Below are positions 20,724-32,420 of a stretch of DNA of 64,000 nt, piece by piece; the first letter of the stretch is position 1, and the number at the start of each line of letters is the position of its first letter. The stretch lies in the NCBI GenBank assembly GCA_038093515.1, contig JBBPSI010000041.1, positions 1-64,000 of the forward strand, in the 5' to 3' direction. A program made the position numbers and the translations under genes. This DNA is from Butyriboletus loyo (taxonomy: Eukaryota > Basidiomycota > Agaricomycetes > Boletales > Boletaceae). The notes beneath the pieces were generated by a model. It saw only the letters and a program-made list of their open reading frames with translations. It did no database searches and was not told the origin of the DNA.

Positions 20724-23221
20724 TCATGACTTTTCCCCCGGAGTCTCGTCCACTTGTCTCGCCGCACTGGATTGGACACCTAATATCCTGTCAGCCTCGG
20801 GTGAACCAGCGAGAGGTATGTCTTTCCGGAGCGAGACAGCGACTGGCGAGACACCTTCGTTGTAAGCCAGTGCAAAGATAACGTCCATATCTATCATCCC
20901 AAGGATGCGTCAGAAAACAGGCCAATGGCAATATCGTGTACGTACCCTCAAGCGAGCGCCCAGCGGTCTCGGGGAAAAATAGGTACACGACAGGTACGAT
21001 GAACGCGTTCAGGCCGGCGAAAACTGGAAAGGGAGGTGAGACCGATTACACATATAGGCATGCATGAGCTATGGAAAACGTACCGATATACGTCCCCCAG
21101 GAGATGTTATTGAAGGAAGGTCCCGTGACCATCACTACCATGAAATTGAAGATCCAGTTCGACGCTAAATGTATCCATCAAGCCAGTGCAACAGTGGAAC
21201 CCGATGGACGCACCCGTACTAAGTGCGTTGGCCGGCGCACGGATTCTTAGTCCCACAATTTCAGCGGGCTGTAACACCAATCATCGACCCTGTGAGTTCC
21301 AAACTCACGAGCGAAAAAATGTCGACGTACATATAACCACGTCATGCCCAGCCAACCAACGGCAAAGACGGAATTGAAGGCGAACAACAGCACGGAGCTA
21401 ACGACCCGTGCCCCACTACCTTTGACACTCCCGAGCACAGCGAGGAGCACCATTATCAGACACTGTCCCACCGCGCCGAAGAGCATAAGTTTTCGTCGAC
21501 CGACGCGATCGATCAAGAAAATCGCAATGAGAGAAGCAAGGAAATATTCTGTGCCATTCGCTGCGGCGATAATACGGGACGTGACATCGGAAAGCCCGAG
21601 ACGTTGAAACAACAATGTCTGAACAAGAATGGTAGTCAAGGGATGGATTGAAAAAGAAAAGAAACAGACTGACGGCGTAGCTGTGAAGAAATCAATGAGC
21701 CAAGGACGAGAGAATGAAAGTACTTCAAACCCACTAGGTGATCAAGTTGATTCCTGTTATCTGCTGAAAACACTGGTTGATGACGCCCAGAGAAACCCGT
21801 CTAAAGTTCTGGGTACGGCCGCCGGTAAAGAGCTCTCTCAGTTGCGAGCGCGAGTTCTTAGCGTCCTTGTTACCATAAAGGTGTCGAGACCCTTCTTCGA
21901 TTTCTACAGCTTCACGGATGGCATGATACGTCCTTTGGACCTCGGGATCACTGAACGGTTTATCGTCTAAGGCTGAAATGACAGCCGCAGCCTCGGCGTT
22001 GCGCCCATGTTTCAGGAGCCTTGTTGTAGCGGTTGAGTACTAGTGACAAGTGCTGCCGAAGCACCTACCATCTCGGCGATTCTGGGAGCTGGAAACTGGT
22101 TACCTCTGAGTATTGATAGTTCCAGAACACATACGAAGCCAATCCCAAAGATCATAACTAAAGCGAGAACAATCTGAAGTGCGATGGGGACCCGCCACTG
22201 GGCAGAGGATCCAGATGCCCAGTACCTATCAACCGTGAATTATGGTACCTTTCCGAGAGGTGGGACATACAGCGCGAAATCAACCCACTGCATAAATAGA
22301 TTGTTTAGTTGCTCACGAGACCGGCCAACAGCGAACGACCATCACCCACATAACTATACCCAACAAAATCAGAGGCCACCCAGAGAACAATTGAGCAACG
22401 CCACGCACGATATCATGATACCAAACGTGATGAGACTACCTTCGATCATAATCAAGCTGCCTCTCTTAGAGGCAGGCGAACATTCTGCATGATAACTGGG
22501 TACAGTCGACGTCTATACGCAGTTAGCGGGCGTGCGCGACGCATTCCAAGGGCGTTCACCCACGTTGAGTCCGTTTCCGAGACCGGTGATGATACGTGCG
22601 ACGACGAGCTGAGCGTAGCTATATGATGTCGTTTGCAGGATGGCACCGACGACCATGATACATCCCCCAACGACGATCGTCTTTCGACGACCCAGCCGGT
22701 CACCGACCCATAGGTTGGACAAAGCACCAATCAAACACCCGATTTCCTGGAAGGGCCGCCGCAGCGTGAGCGTGGTACGCTGCAAGCGAATATCGGCATA
22801 AGTACATAGACGGCAACCACAAAGCTTTGCAGCGTCGCGTGATTTGGATGGCTTGTATCCACGACCACCTGGGGAAAGACCTTTTCGAACTACCTTTCAC
22901 GTCAGCACAATGCGAAGCGGGGAGAAACCTTGCGGCAAACCTGGCCAGCCGTCAGCAATGCCGACATAACGCCTTGATCATACCTACAGGCAAGTACCCT
23001 ATAAGTTCAAGAACACGGTATGGGCCATGTTTCCAATCAGAAACATACCCAAAGAGCGTGAACCCAGCCCCTGCGACAAACGCCAACGAGGCCGTTAATG
23101 TCTTGCCTCGTAAAGACAAAGCATGCCTTTCTACATCTTCATTGTGGAGTCCAGGATCCGATCTTCCATGCTCGGTCCGTGTTTTTTCATATGCATCTGA
23201 ATTTACGTTTAAAGCGGCCAT
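20724..23221 (-). CDS. MFS sugar transporter
   Basis: Proton-coupled hexose or polyol carrier of the major facilitator sugar-porter family, plasma membrane, 12 helices expected. The start is MAALNVNSDAYEKTRTEHGR. Helix 1 is LTASLAFVAGAGFTLFG, joined by an intron to YDQGVMSALLTAGQ, the conserved GYDQGV. Loop 2-3 has GDRLGRRKTIVVGG. LVVARIITGLGNGLN follows, then LPESPRWLLKHGRNAEAA restored over two small introns, the central loop with LRELFTGGR, TSRIIAAANGTEYFLASLIA, loop 8-9 IDRVGRRKLMLFG and the C-terminal FFPETAGRSLE. The tail MDVIFALAYNEGVSPVAVSL ends with a TGA at 20724-20726. All signature motifs are present. The substrate cannot be read from sequence. Confidence 0.9.
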
Positions 23222-23797
23222 GCGCCCAGCAACTTGTCCGGAGAGAGTGCAGGAAGAATGAGGCCGTTTTTCCGAAGCCCGCTGTGCTTCTAGCGTCGTT
23301 TTTAAATATGATGGCCATCAAATGACCGGGAGAACCCGCTCACGGGGTTCGAGAAGCTGAGACGCAGCATGTGTATGTTGATCGGCTCAGGATAAACTGT
23401 GGAATAGAGAAAACTTTTGGAGGGCGCCGCTGGAAGAACTTACGTTCGTGGAAGAATCGTTATTACTCACCTGACACGGTGAGACCTTCCGCAGGTATGA
23501 AATACAATAGCTTTTTTATGTATCATAATACATAATGCGTTCCCCTTGTCTCCGCAATAGAGGTTAACTTTTTCGAGCTGCTTCTCGATGCTCGATGACG
23601 GGAAGGTATTGTAGTGAAGCACTTCTAGCTCGAACTCCAATATTGTCATGAGAGGGTGCTTATTAATAGTGTGGGATTGTTCGTGAGACTGCGGCTTCCT
23701 TTTTTGCTGACCATCGTCCAATCACAACCCTCGAATGTTGGATTTGCAAGGTTGATACAAGCTTATCGTAAACAACGTCTGTTGGCGCGAGGCCGAC
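23222..23797. promoter_or_regulatory. divergent upstream region, sugar transporter/SET-MYND gene
   Basis: This 576-bp interval lies between opposed start codons and has no supported coding sequence. I see no distinctive motif. Confidence 0.35.
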
Positions 23798-25990
23798 ATG
23801 TCTTTCTCCGAATTAAAGTCCAAGAGGCAATCTAAAAGTTCAACATCGTATGTATCTGCGTTGAGTGGTCCCGTCGCATCGGTGCACATACAGTCTTCAC
23901 CCCAAGCTTCTACCGTCCGAGATGACGTGGTGGTGGACACCGAGGGTCTTTATCCACAACTCCCTCCTTCGCTTGAAATCAGAAAAGCGGATCATTCTGG
24001 AAGGGGTTTGTGGACACGGCAACCTTTCAAACCTGGTACGACGATTTTAAGATGCTTCCACGGGTGGATATATTGTTTTCTATTTGCAGGGTCCATCATC
24101 ATGGCCATACAACCCCATGTATTCGTCCTCTCTAATCGATACCTCGATTCACATTGTTCTTCTTGCGTGAATTCCGCTTCGACATCTTCCCTCATGCGGT
24201 GCTCTGGCTGTGGGACGCTAAGGTACTGCAACAGCGTAAGTCATTGAGCACTTACGCCAACACAACTTATTCACCCTGGACAGAGCTGTCAAAAGGCAGA
24301 TTGGAGATCGCACAAACTCGAGTGTAGTGCGCTCCAGAAATGGGCAGAGACAGCACCATCCGACGCGCTGGGCGTTCCTAATGACGCAGTCCGGTGTTTA
24401 GGTCGTATTTTATGGCAAATGAAATCAAACGGTCTGAGTAGCGGATGGGTCAGTCACCCCGTATCCATGTTCAGTGTACATCCGATCATTCACGTGCATT
24501 TTCAGTCTAAAGAAATACAGGCAATGCAATCCCGTGGGTGTCCTATGTCATCTTTTTTGTCCCGTTGTTGACAAAGGTCATGTCCCAGACAAAGTAGCAT
24601 TGCAGCAACCTGCCTCCGTCGAGGCTCATACCCACCTGGCACACTCAGTGGTCAGATACCTCGGTTTGACAGCGCCCTCTGACCTTGAGGAATATGGCAT
24701 CATGTCTGCAGGTGACCTTGTCAACATGATCTCGAGGGTGAGAAATGAACAGGTCTCCCCTTCTTCTTTTGCTCATCCGTTCCGTGCCCTAGTTTATCAC
24801 GAACACATTTACCCTGACCTCGCCCTCACTCACACCAATTGGTGCCACTGTGTCGCCACTTGTCGCGTTTACAAACCATTCGTGCCTCCCAAATGCAGTC
24901 ATCGTATTCCCTCGTAGCGGTAAAACAAAGGCGAAAGAACCGGTAATGAATCTCATCGCTGTGCGTGATATTCAGGCCGGAGAAGAAGTATGCTGCACCC
25001 ACACCTAGATTTGTGACAAGTGCTCAATTTTCCTCTTATCCTAGGTGTTGATGGCTTACATCGATACGACCCTCCCCAAGGTACAAAGACAAAAGGCACT
25101 CACCGAGACGTACAATTTTACCTGTCAATGCCTACTGTGTAAGGAAACCGCCACTGTCATCGACCCTCGGGAAGCCGTTTTGTGCCCCAGGTCGTGCGGC
25201 GGTGTCTGTCCTATCCCAAATGAGGGTACGCGGTTATTAATGATACCACAACCACTTATTCAGACCCAGAATGATAGATGACTGGGTATTTCAGTGTCCG
25301 AAATGTAAAGCTGCAATCACTGATCCTCATGCTGTCATCGATGCAGTTCGGATTGGAAAAGAAGCACTGGATAAGGCGACGCATCTCCAGTCGAGTGGTA
25401 TGGGTCCTCATTTAGACATTTCCGTCGTTGATCTGATCCACAACATTTATCATCGCGCAGATGATGACAAGGCGAAGCAATTAACCACGAACATGATTCG
25501 AATCCTGGTCTCCGCGGATTTGCCACCGTCATCTCATCCCCTTCTCGGGCTATTAAAGCTCCATCAGTCGTTATTGGTCGCTTCATTCTCCGACCGGATC
25601 TCACAGGAGCTCCTAGACGAGAGCATACGTATCGCCGCAAAGCACGTCGCTGGTTTGTCTGCCGTACTTGAAGAAGGACATCCGGTGCGTGGCGTTGTGC
25701 TCGCCGAGCTAGGCAAATTGCTCGCCGTCGATGAGCCATCGCCATCATCGCCGCCTCAGACGACGTCCTTTCCCCCCAGTGGTCCGACGAGACTTAAGAT
25801 CGCGTACGAAACATTGCTGAGAGCAAGGAACGAGTTGCTGGTGGGTTTCGGTCGGGAGAATGAGGGCGGTGAGGTGGGTCAGGATGTTAGGGAGAGCATC
25901 GTAGCGTTGGAGAAGGAGTTGGGGGTGTGGGCGACTGGAATACAGAATGCATTAGAGGACAGTCGGGGGAAAGCGAGCGGTAAGACTTGA
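23798..25990 (+). CDS. SET and MYND domain protein (SMYD-like methyltransferase)
   Basis: Putative lysine methyltransferase with a split SET domain. The start is MSFSELKSKRQSKSSTSYVS. SET-N is SLEIRKADHSGRGLWTRQPF; an intron joins KPG to SIIMAIQPHVFVLSNRYLDS. The MYND zinc finger follows: CSSCVNSASTSSLMRCSGCG, LRYCNS, then after an intron SCQKADWRSHKLECSAL. SET-C has FTNHSCLPNAVIVFPRSGK, the S-adenosylmethionine- and substrate-site NHSC motif, then VRDIQAGEEVLMAYIDTTLP. The post-SET cysteines are YNFTCQCLLC with later FQCPKCKAAI. A helical C-terminal domain of ~220 residues (TPR-like in SMYD proteins) ends at 25990. Whether the target is histone or non-histone is not readable. Confidence 0.87.
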
Positions 25991-26245
25991 GATTGAGTTT
26001 TTTTGTTCCCGCCTGGCAGGAGCGGGCAAACCATTGGCGTTAATTCATATCGAGCAAGTCGTGACGCGGTATATGTACACTGGTACTGTGAGACTACTGC
26101 TGAATAATAATTGCAGTTGTCCCTCCCTTCATATAACCTCTGGGGATCATCTTTAGCATTTCTCTACTCGTGCGAGGTAATGGTATATATATTTGCCAGT
26201 CTTGTAGTAAGAAACGATGACCATGCAGTTATTCCATAACGCAGT
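25991..26245. other. 3' flank of the SET/MYND gene
   Basis: AT-richer untranslated or intergenic DNA with no gene. Confidence 0.4.
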
Positions 26246-26251
26246 AAAAAA
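26246..26251 (-). terminator. RNA polymerase III T-tract
   Basis: Six consecutive T on the minus strand begin a few bases after the tRNA discriminator base, as expected for Pol III termination. Confidence 0.75.
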
Positions 26252-26255
26252 TTGT

Positions 26256-26343
26256 CTCTCTGGCGGGGAGTCGAACCCCGCTCTCCCGCGATCGAAGCGT
26301 AACACTTGACAGGCGGGTGTACTATCCGATATACTACCAGAGA
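26256..26343 (-). tRNA. tRNA-Asp(GTC) with 16-nt intron
   Basis: On the minus strand the acceptor arm TCTCTGG pairs with CCAGAGA (discriminator G). The D-arm is GTAT/GTAC, the anticodon stem is CCCGC/GCGGG, and the T-arm is CGGGG-TTCGACT-CCCCG. The anticodon loop CTGTCA...C has GTC at positions 34-36. Sixteen extra nucleotides (26291-26306) lie after position 37, the canonical site for a nuclear tRNA intron. The mature length would be 72 nt. No CCA is encoded, as is usual in eukaryotes. Confidence 0.93.
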
Positions 26344-26678
26344 CATATTCCTGCCAAGAAATGAAGAATATGATGGGACAAAGCTTGGCATTGAGAATAA
26401 AATTATTTGTTGTTCGATTCAGTTTGCGCCAACAGCCTGCATTAACCATCCCCATCACGTCGGGGACTAAGACAGGAGGTGCTGAAAAAACCTCTTTAAA
26501 GGAGAACAACCGCTAAGCTTCAGCCTATCAGTGACGGCATGGTCAACACGATACGGTCAGCAGACTTGAATTCACCTGCGCCGTGTGTGCGAAGAGTATT
26601 TAAAGCGGTTGTCTATATTCTCAGTTATTTTCTTTTCCACTGCTCGTTGTGTGACCTGCCTCGATCCCCCTCGTCCTC

Positions 26679-28636
26679 ATGCTGTTTTCCTATTTGGCCC
26701 ATCGGCAAGCTTGGTAAGGAACTTCTTCCTTATCACCACCGTTGCTTTGGCTCAACCCCCGTTTCTCCGTCGCAGCAATGACAAACAGCGCGAGCGTGCT
26801 GAGAGGATCGCATCCCTTCCAGAGGTGTACCACCAACCCTTGACGCCCCAAGACAAAGACATCCTCTCCCGCCCCATCTCCGCCATCGTGTCCGGCGTTC
26901 AGACTGCGTCACTTAACCCATCCGATGTCCTCACGGCGTACGCCAAACGCGCCTTGCAAGCGCACACCCAAACCAATTGTCTCACCGAGATCATGATCGA
27001 GCCAGCTCAGAAATGGGCTCGTGGTACCATGCGTTCCGGTCCGCTCGCTGGCGTGCCCGTGTCCCTCAAGGACATGCTCGCCGTCAAGGGTTACGATTCG
27101 TCCATGGGATACTCTGCCATGACGGGTAAACCTATGTCGTACGACGGTGCCCTTGTGAGGCTCCTGCGACATGCAGGCGCGATCCCGTTTGTCAAGACCA
27201 ACGTACCCCTAACCATGCTCTCGTTTGAAGCCGCGAACGATGTCTTTGGTACGACAGAGAACCCGCACAAGAAGGGGTACAGTCCGGGTGGGTCCTCGGG
27301 GGGTGAGAGTGCACTTCTCGCTCTGGGTGGTTCTGGGATTGGTGTAGGCACGGACGTGGCGGGTAGCGTTCGAGCGCCGTCGCATTATTCGGGGGTGTTT
27401 GCGATAAAGGCAAGCATGCATAGGTTCATAAAGACCGGGAGCGTCACGTCTATGCCTGGGCAAGAGGGGGTACCAGCTACGCACAGTCCCATGGCGAAAA
27501 CACTCGAAGATCTCGAGACATTTTGGCGTGCCGTATTCCAGATGAAACCATGGGAGTATGATCATTCAGTGAGCATTCTCAGTACCTTTTTCTCGTTGGG
27601 TACACATCATGTCGCAGGTTCTCAATATTCCGTGGAGGGAAGTGAAACTGCCTGTCGATAGACCCATTAGGTGGGGTGTATTGTGGGATGATGGTGTGTG
27701 TTTATCCCAGTCCGAGACCCGGAGAACTAAGCAGGTCTAGGCGTTGTCGCTCCATCACCTGCGTGTCTGAGGGCGCTCAAAACGGTGACCGAACTGTTAC
27801 AAGAGAACGGTCATGAAATTGTTACCCTGTGAGAATGACTTTTCACTGTTTACACCTCTCTAACATCGTATCAGGAACCCGCCTAGCCCATACGAGGGAC
27901 TTCAGATCGCGTCTCAACTTCTACTGGCTGACGGCGGCAAGACGGTGGCGAAACCGATCCGATCGTTTGAGACGAATGACGCGGGCATGATTCCAGCGTT
28001 CCGTGCCCTCTGGTTACCGCGTTTCACCATGAAAATCTATGCTTGGTATCTGAGATATATTCGCCGCGACCCTATCTATGCTGGTCTTGTAGACAACTTT
28101 TACGAGAAGAGCGTCCAAGAGTACTATGCACTGATAGCGAAACGTGAGGACTATCGTGCGCGGTGGTTCAAAGTCTGGCGTGACACCCAGGTGGAAGGTG
28201 CACCAGGGGACAACGGTGTCGATTTCATCCTCACGGTGCCGAATGGATTGCCAGCCGTGCCGCATCGGGGGATGCGTCACGGATGGAAAGCGTGTGGTTA
28301 CACTTTCCTGTTCAATCTGGTGGGTAGTGATTGAGTAAAACGGCTGGCGCAGTTCTGACCTGCCGTTCATCGTGACCGCAGCTCGATTACAGTGCGGGGG
28401 TGATGCCAATCACCCATGTCAAGAGTACTGACGTTGTTCCACGCTCTTTCCGAGCCCGTAACGCCATCGAACGGGAAAACTATCGGATTTATGATGCGAC
28501 TGCGATGGAGGGTCTTCCGGTGGGGATCCAGGTCGTCGGCAAACGTCTAGAAGAAGAACGCGTGCTGGAAGGCATGAAGTTGATCGAAAAGTTGATGAAA
28601 GCTGCTGGCTTGGCCTATACCGGGATACCTCTTTAA
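26679..28636 (+). CDS. amidase-signature hydrolase (acetamidase-like)
   Basis: Amidase-signature enzyme hydrolysing a carboxamide, in the fungal acetamidase/fatty-acid-amide-hydrolase-like clade. Exon 1 (ATG at 26679) encodes MLFSYLAHRQAC and an intron precedes NDKQRERAERIASLPEVYHQ. The catalytic triad is visible: Lys in LAGVPVSLKDMLAVKGY, cis-Ser in YSPGGSSGGESALLALGGS, and nucleophile Ser in GIGVGTDVAGSVRAPSHY. The C-terminal half runs through three or four small introns: PIRWGVLWDDGV, TVTELLQENGHEIVTLNPPS, LLADGGKTVAKPIRSFETND, GVMPITHVKSTD and DATAMEGLPVGIQVVGKRLE, ending in YTGIPL. The length of ~550-570 residues is normal and all catalytic residues are present. The substrate is not known. 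Confidence 0.9.
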
Positions 28637-29119
28637 TGTATAGTACCTGTACGCGCCCGGTGTATGTATATGAGAACGCACGTGGAATCACCATGACTGA
28701 ATGGACGGTCCCCGGGAGACAGACGAACATGTTATTAACAGCGCCAATTCATCCACGCGTTCCTCAAACCTTGTCGAGTTCAAGTACCTGTTCTAGACAT
28801 CCAGCTATATGATACATGAGGACTTCATAATGGATATTAAAACTAAATGCTAATCCAAGATAATAAGCACCGGTCAGGGGCGACCGTCTTTTCGCCAACC
28901 CCGTCGAACTCCTCGTTGTCGTTTTTTTCCACCGTTATCATGGTCAGAGTGTGCAACATGCCCGGAATCATTGGGGTGTAGGGTGGTCGCCAAACCAGAC
29001 GTTGCTCTTCCTTGAGCTTGCTCTACTCTACCACCCAGGGGCGACTGCTATGCTCCAACTGCTAAGCCAGCAATCAGCATCAAGTTGAAAGTTGGCCAAA
29101 AACACTCCCTAGTACTTCA

Positions 29120-29166
29120 TCGTGCTTCCAGTAATTCCTGCCGGGAAAGAACTTCTGGAAGCACGA
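29120..29166. repeat. hairpin in spacer copy 1
   Basis: Perfect 12-bp arms, TCGTGCTTCCAG and CTGGAAGCACGA, separated by 23 nt. The same structure recurs in the other two spacer copies. Confidence 0.8.
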
Positions 29167-29499
29167 CGGGTATATATCTACTCCTCCCAACGGGTGCGAT
29201 TTACCTGTCGAGTTCACCATCTGACGAGGCCTGGCCGGAGTGCTGGACCTAGCTGCCTGCCTGCCTTTTTTTCCTTTTTTTTTCCCCGGGGTAATCTACC
29301 CTGTGTAGGACAAGCAATCTAGTCTAATGGGGCTCTTGTGCCCTACTGCGCCTCCGACTGTGCAAATGAGGTTTCCCCCCGCCGGACCCGGTTTGATACA
29401 TCACTAGTTCTTTTCCGGTCCCCATAAGGATGGTGAGACTAACTCACCGCATTCCAGGCACATCTGCCAAAGCGTATGACGACGCGCCGAGTGGTGCTA

Positions 29500-29725
29500 C
29501 TTGCACAGGTACGAGCGGCGGAAGGGTGGGGAAGAACATTATTGAAAATCGGTTATCGCCAGCCTAGGTACGTATTGTGAACGTTGAATAACGCTGGCTG
29601 CGATCATATCTCCCAGGATTTCGGCTCATATCAAGCCATTCACCTTTCGCCCCACGTTTCCCCACGTCCACATTCCAACTATGCCATGTCCAACCTCAAA
29701 TCTGCAATGGAGCTCGCTGCTCCAC
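29500..29725 (+). pseudogene. orphan promoter plus 5' stub of the novel gene
   Basis: The promoter block matches that of the next gene. ATG at 29686 opens MSNLKSAMELA, matching the first 11 residues of the intact paralogue (MSNLKSATELA). The sequence then switches at about 29,722 into the start of another promoter block (GGTACGAGCTGCGGAAGGGT). It is a truncated tandem copy, not a functional gene. Confidence 0.8.
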
Positions 29726-29917
29726 AGGTACGAGCTGCGGAAGGGTGGGAAAGATCATTATTGAAAGTCATTTCCGCCAGCCTAGGCACATACTGTGGAC
29801 GTTAAATAACGCCGACTGCGATTACAACTTCCAGGATTTCAGCTCATCAATCCCCCAAGGTCCTCGTCCAAGTCATTCACCTTTTACTCCACGTTTCCCC
29901 ACATCCATACTCCAACC

Positions 29918-30523
29918 ATGTCTAACCTCAAATCTGCAACGGAGCTCGCCCAAAAGCATCCTGATCAATTCCTTTCTGAACACGTCTTCAAAAACCTCTA
30001 CGTAGACGAATTCAAATTTGGCCCGGCAGCGAGTGGCAACCTTGGTTTGAACATGATCTCTCAATACATTGTCGTGCCTGCGCACACCAAGCCTGGCGGG
30101 TTGAAGCCCGCCTCCGACAACGAGCTGGCCATTCACCTTAACTGCCTTGTCAAAGCATCCGCCTTGCAGAACAACACCATCACCATCCATGTAGAGGTGT
30201 TCCACCTCACTGCGCGCTCTATTGCGACCCAGAAGAAGATCGATGCGCATGGTCCATCGGCCATCACAGCCGATAACAGTATCCACATGAATGTCAACAC
30301 AGGATGGGGCCGAGAGGACAACTTGAAGGCTTTAGCTCAGGAGGTTGAGATCAGCGATGATCAGACACTTCACACAGAGATAAAATCGAAGCAGGGCTAC
30401 AATGGTGCATATATGAAGTCCTTGGTGAAGGTGTTCAAGGTGAAGGTGGTGCAACGCATTCAGCAGGATCTTGGAGGAAAGGTGGGGGTCAAGTGGGAGG
30501 GAGACAAGACCTTCCCTGCATAG
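29918..30523 (+). CDS. novel tandem family, copy A (function unknown)
   Basis: A 201-residue intronless frame, MSNLKSATELAQKHPDQFLS to the stop at 30523. It has no signal peptide and no transmembrane segment. The centre looks beta-rich (NELAIHLNCLVKASALQNNT, then ITIHVEVFHLTARSI), followed by NSIHMNVNTGWGREDNLKAL and a charged helical C-terminus (YNGAYMKSLVKVFKVKVVQR). It has a single Cys in NCLVK. I do not recognise the family. Conservation of the frame in three copies, with many synonymous or conservative differences, argues that it is a real protein. It is preceded by the array's promoter block and followed by the shared 3' flank with long T tracts. Confidence 0.75.
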   Translation: MSNLKSATELAQKHPDQFLSEHVFKNLYVDEFKFGPAASGNLGLNMISQYIVVPAHTKPGGLKPASDNELAIHLNCLVKASALQNNTITIHVEVFHLTARSIATQKKIDAHGPSAITADNSIHMNVNTGWGREDNLKALAQEVEISDDQTLHTEIKSKQGYNGAYMKSLVKVFKVKVVQRIQQDLGGKVGVKWEGDKTFPA

Positions 30524-31309
30524 TGATGACGATCATCCCGTTTCTTCACCCGAATTCAAAGTGCCGTTATTTTTTTTTCATTTCTGCTTATGGCCTTTGT
30601 TGTACTGTACCATTTTTTCTTCGGTTGCCCGGAGTTGTATTCGATATAGCCACAAATGGGAGAACATCAATGTGCGATCAGGGTTTAAACGGATGTGCGG
30701 GACCGAGTCCTCAAGGCCTCACTGCTGGATAGGTGAATTATGTGAGTTCTGGATCGCTGAACGATGGCGACGATGACATGATCGGATCACAGAGTAGCAA
30801 CAGCAGCGATGGGCAACTGGGGAAGGACAGAGGGACCTTGCTGAGGATTGAAAGCTTGAAGGCCCGGCAAGTGAGTCGATTACACATGAACGAGAAGAGT
30901 CGTGCACGTGGCCCCCTAAAGATTTTCCGCGGATGCTTTCTGGAGGGCTGGTGTGTGTTCTCGCCGAGATACTTGTCGCAAATGAAGCACCATTTGAAGA
31001 TCGCACTTCTTTTCTCCTGTGTCAGACTCTTTCGAAACATCCATCCGTAGTGCCCAGCTCTCCTTTGGTAGGCCCGTTTGTAGCAGATGGCTGACCAATT
31101 TCGCCTACCCCGTCGAACTCCTCGACTCCTGTCGTCGTTTTTTCGACCATTATGATATGCATGATGCCCGGAATCATCGGGGTGTACGGTGGTCGCTAAA
31201 CCGCTCTTCGGGTCCTTGAGTTTGCTCTACTCTACCGCCCAGGAGCGACTGCTATGCTCTAACTGCTGAACCAGCAAAAGCCGGCCAAAAACACTCCTCT
31301 AGTACTTCA

Positions 31310-31356
31310 TCGTGCTTCCAGTAATTCCTGCCGGGCAAGAACTTCTGGAAGCATGA
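31310..31356. repeat. hairpin in spacer copy 2
   Basis: Second copy of the spacer hairpin. One arm base differs (GCATGA for GCACGA), leaving most pairs intact. Confidence 0.7.
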
Positions 31357-31802
31357 CGGTAGATATCCTTACGTTCACCCTCGTTTAATATCGCACATGC
31401 ACCACATAGTGAGAACTTCTAATCTTCTGTGATTAAGATACTATGTTAACGACACCTAGATATACAAAAACGACACCTCGGAGGCATAAATTTTACTTGA
31501 CTTCGAGCATGTGGGTTTCGCAGCCCATCACTACCTCGGCTGAGTGGAGTGGAGATTCTGCAAGCTGTGGCACAGCGTTACTTCCTGTGGGATCTTGTGA
31601 CTGACTAGGTATAGAAAGCCGTAACCGAGAAGAGTATGCGGCGGAAGGGGTGGGGAAGAACATCCAGCCTATAATAAACATACGTTAAATAACGCTCGCT
31701 GCAATCGAACTCCCAGGATTTCAGCTCATTGATCCCCCAAGGCCCTCCCTCGTCCAGTCATTCACCTTTTGTTCCACGTTCCCCCGCATTCATATTCCAA
31801 CT

Positions 31803-32420
31803 ATGTCCAACGACCAATATGCATGGGAGCTCGCGGACAAGCATCCTGATCAATTCCTTTCTAAATGCGTCTTCAGAGACCTCTACGTAGACGAATTCAA
31901 ATTCGGCCGAGCAGCGAGTGGAAGGCTTGATTCGAACATGATCTCCCAATACATCATCATGCCTGCGCACACCCAACGCAAGAATGGCGTGTTAATGCTG
32001 CCCGTCTCCGAGAACAAGCTGGCCATTCACCTCAACTGTCTTGTCAAAGCATCCGGCTTGAAAAAGAACACCATCACTATCCACGTGGAGAAGTTCCACC
32101 TCACTGCGCGCTCTATTGGGGCCCAGAGGATGATCGATGTCCATGGTCCATCGGTCATCACAGCCGATAACAGTATCCACATGAATGTTAACACAGGGTG
32201 GGGCCGAAAGGACAACTTGAGGGCTTTGGCTCAGGAGGTTGATATCAGCGATGATCAGATACTTCACACAGAGATAAGAACGAGGCAGGGCTACAATGAT
32301 GCATATATGAAGTCCTTGGTGAAGGAGTTCAGGGTGAAGGTGGTGTTCCGCATTCATCAGTTTTTTGGAGGAGGTATAGTAGTCAAGTGGAAGGGAGACA
32401 AGACCTTCCCTACAGAGTGA
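31803..32420 (+). CDS. novel tandem family, copy B (function unknown)
   Basis: A 205-residue intronless frame, starting MSNDQYAWELADKHPDQFLS. It aligns with copy A along its whole length: VDEFKFGRAASGRLDSNMIS, then AHTQRKNGVLMLPVSENKLA with a small insertion, ITIHVEKFHLTARSIGAQRM, NVNTGWGRKDNLRALAQEVD and VVKWKGDKTFP. It is the most diverged of the three. The N-terminal residues differ from A (NDQYAW for NLKSAT), and the Cys in NCLVK is kept. The upstream block is shared with copy C further out (TTACTTCCTGTG...TTGTGACTGAC), suggesting these two have the fuller promoter. No function can be assigned. Confidence 0.75.
   Translation: MSNDQYAWELADKHPDQFLSKCVFRDLYVDEFKFGRAASGRLDSNMISQYIIMPAHTQRKNGVLMLPVSENKLAIHLNCLVKASGLKKNTITIHVEKFHLTARSIGAQRMIDVHGPSVITADNSIHMNVNTGWGRKDNLRALAQEVDISDDQILHTEIRTRQGYNDAYMKSLVKEFRVKVVFRIHQFFGGGIVVKWKGDKTFPTE

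Noticed and set aside
28940..29090. Functional tRNA gene in the spacer blocks
   Set aside because: Only an A-box-like stretch is present. No acceptor or T-arm pairing could be found.
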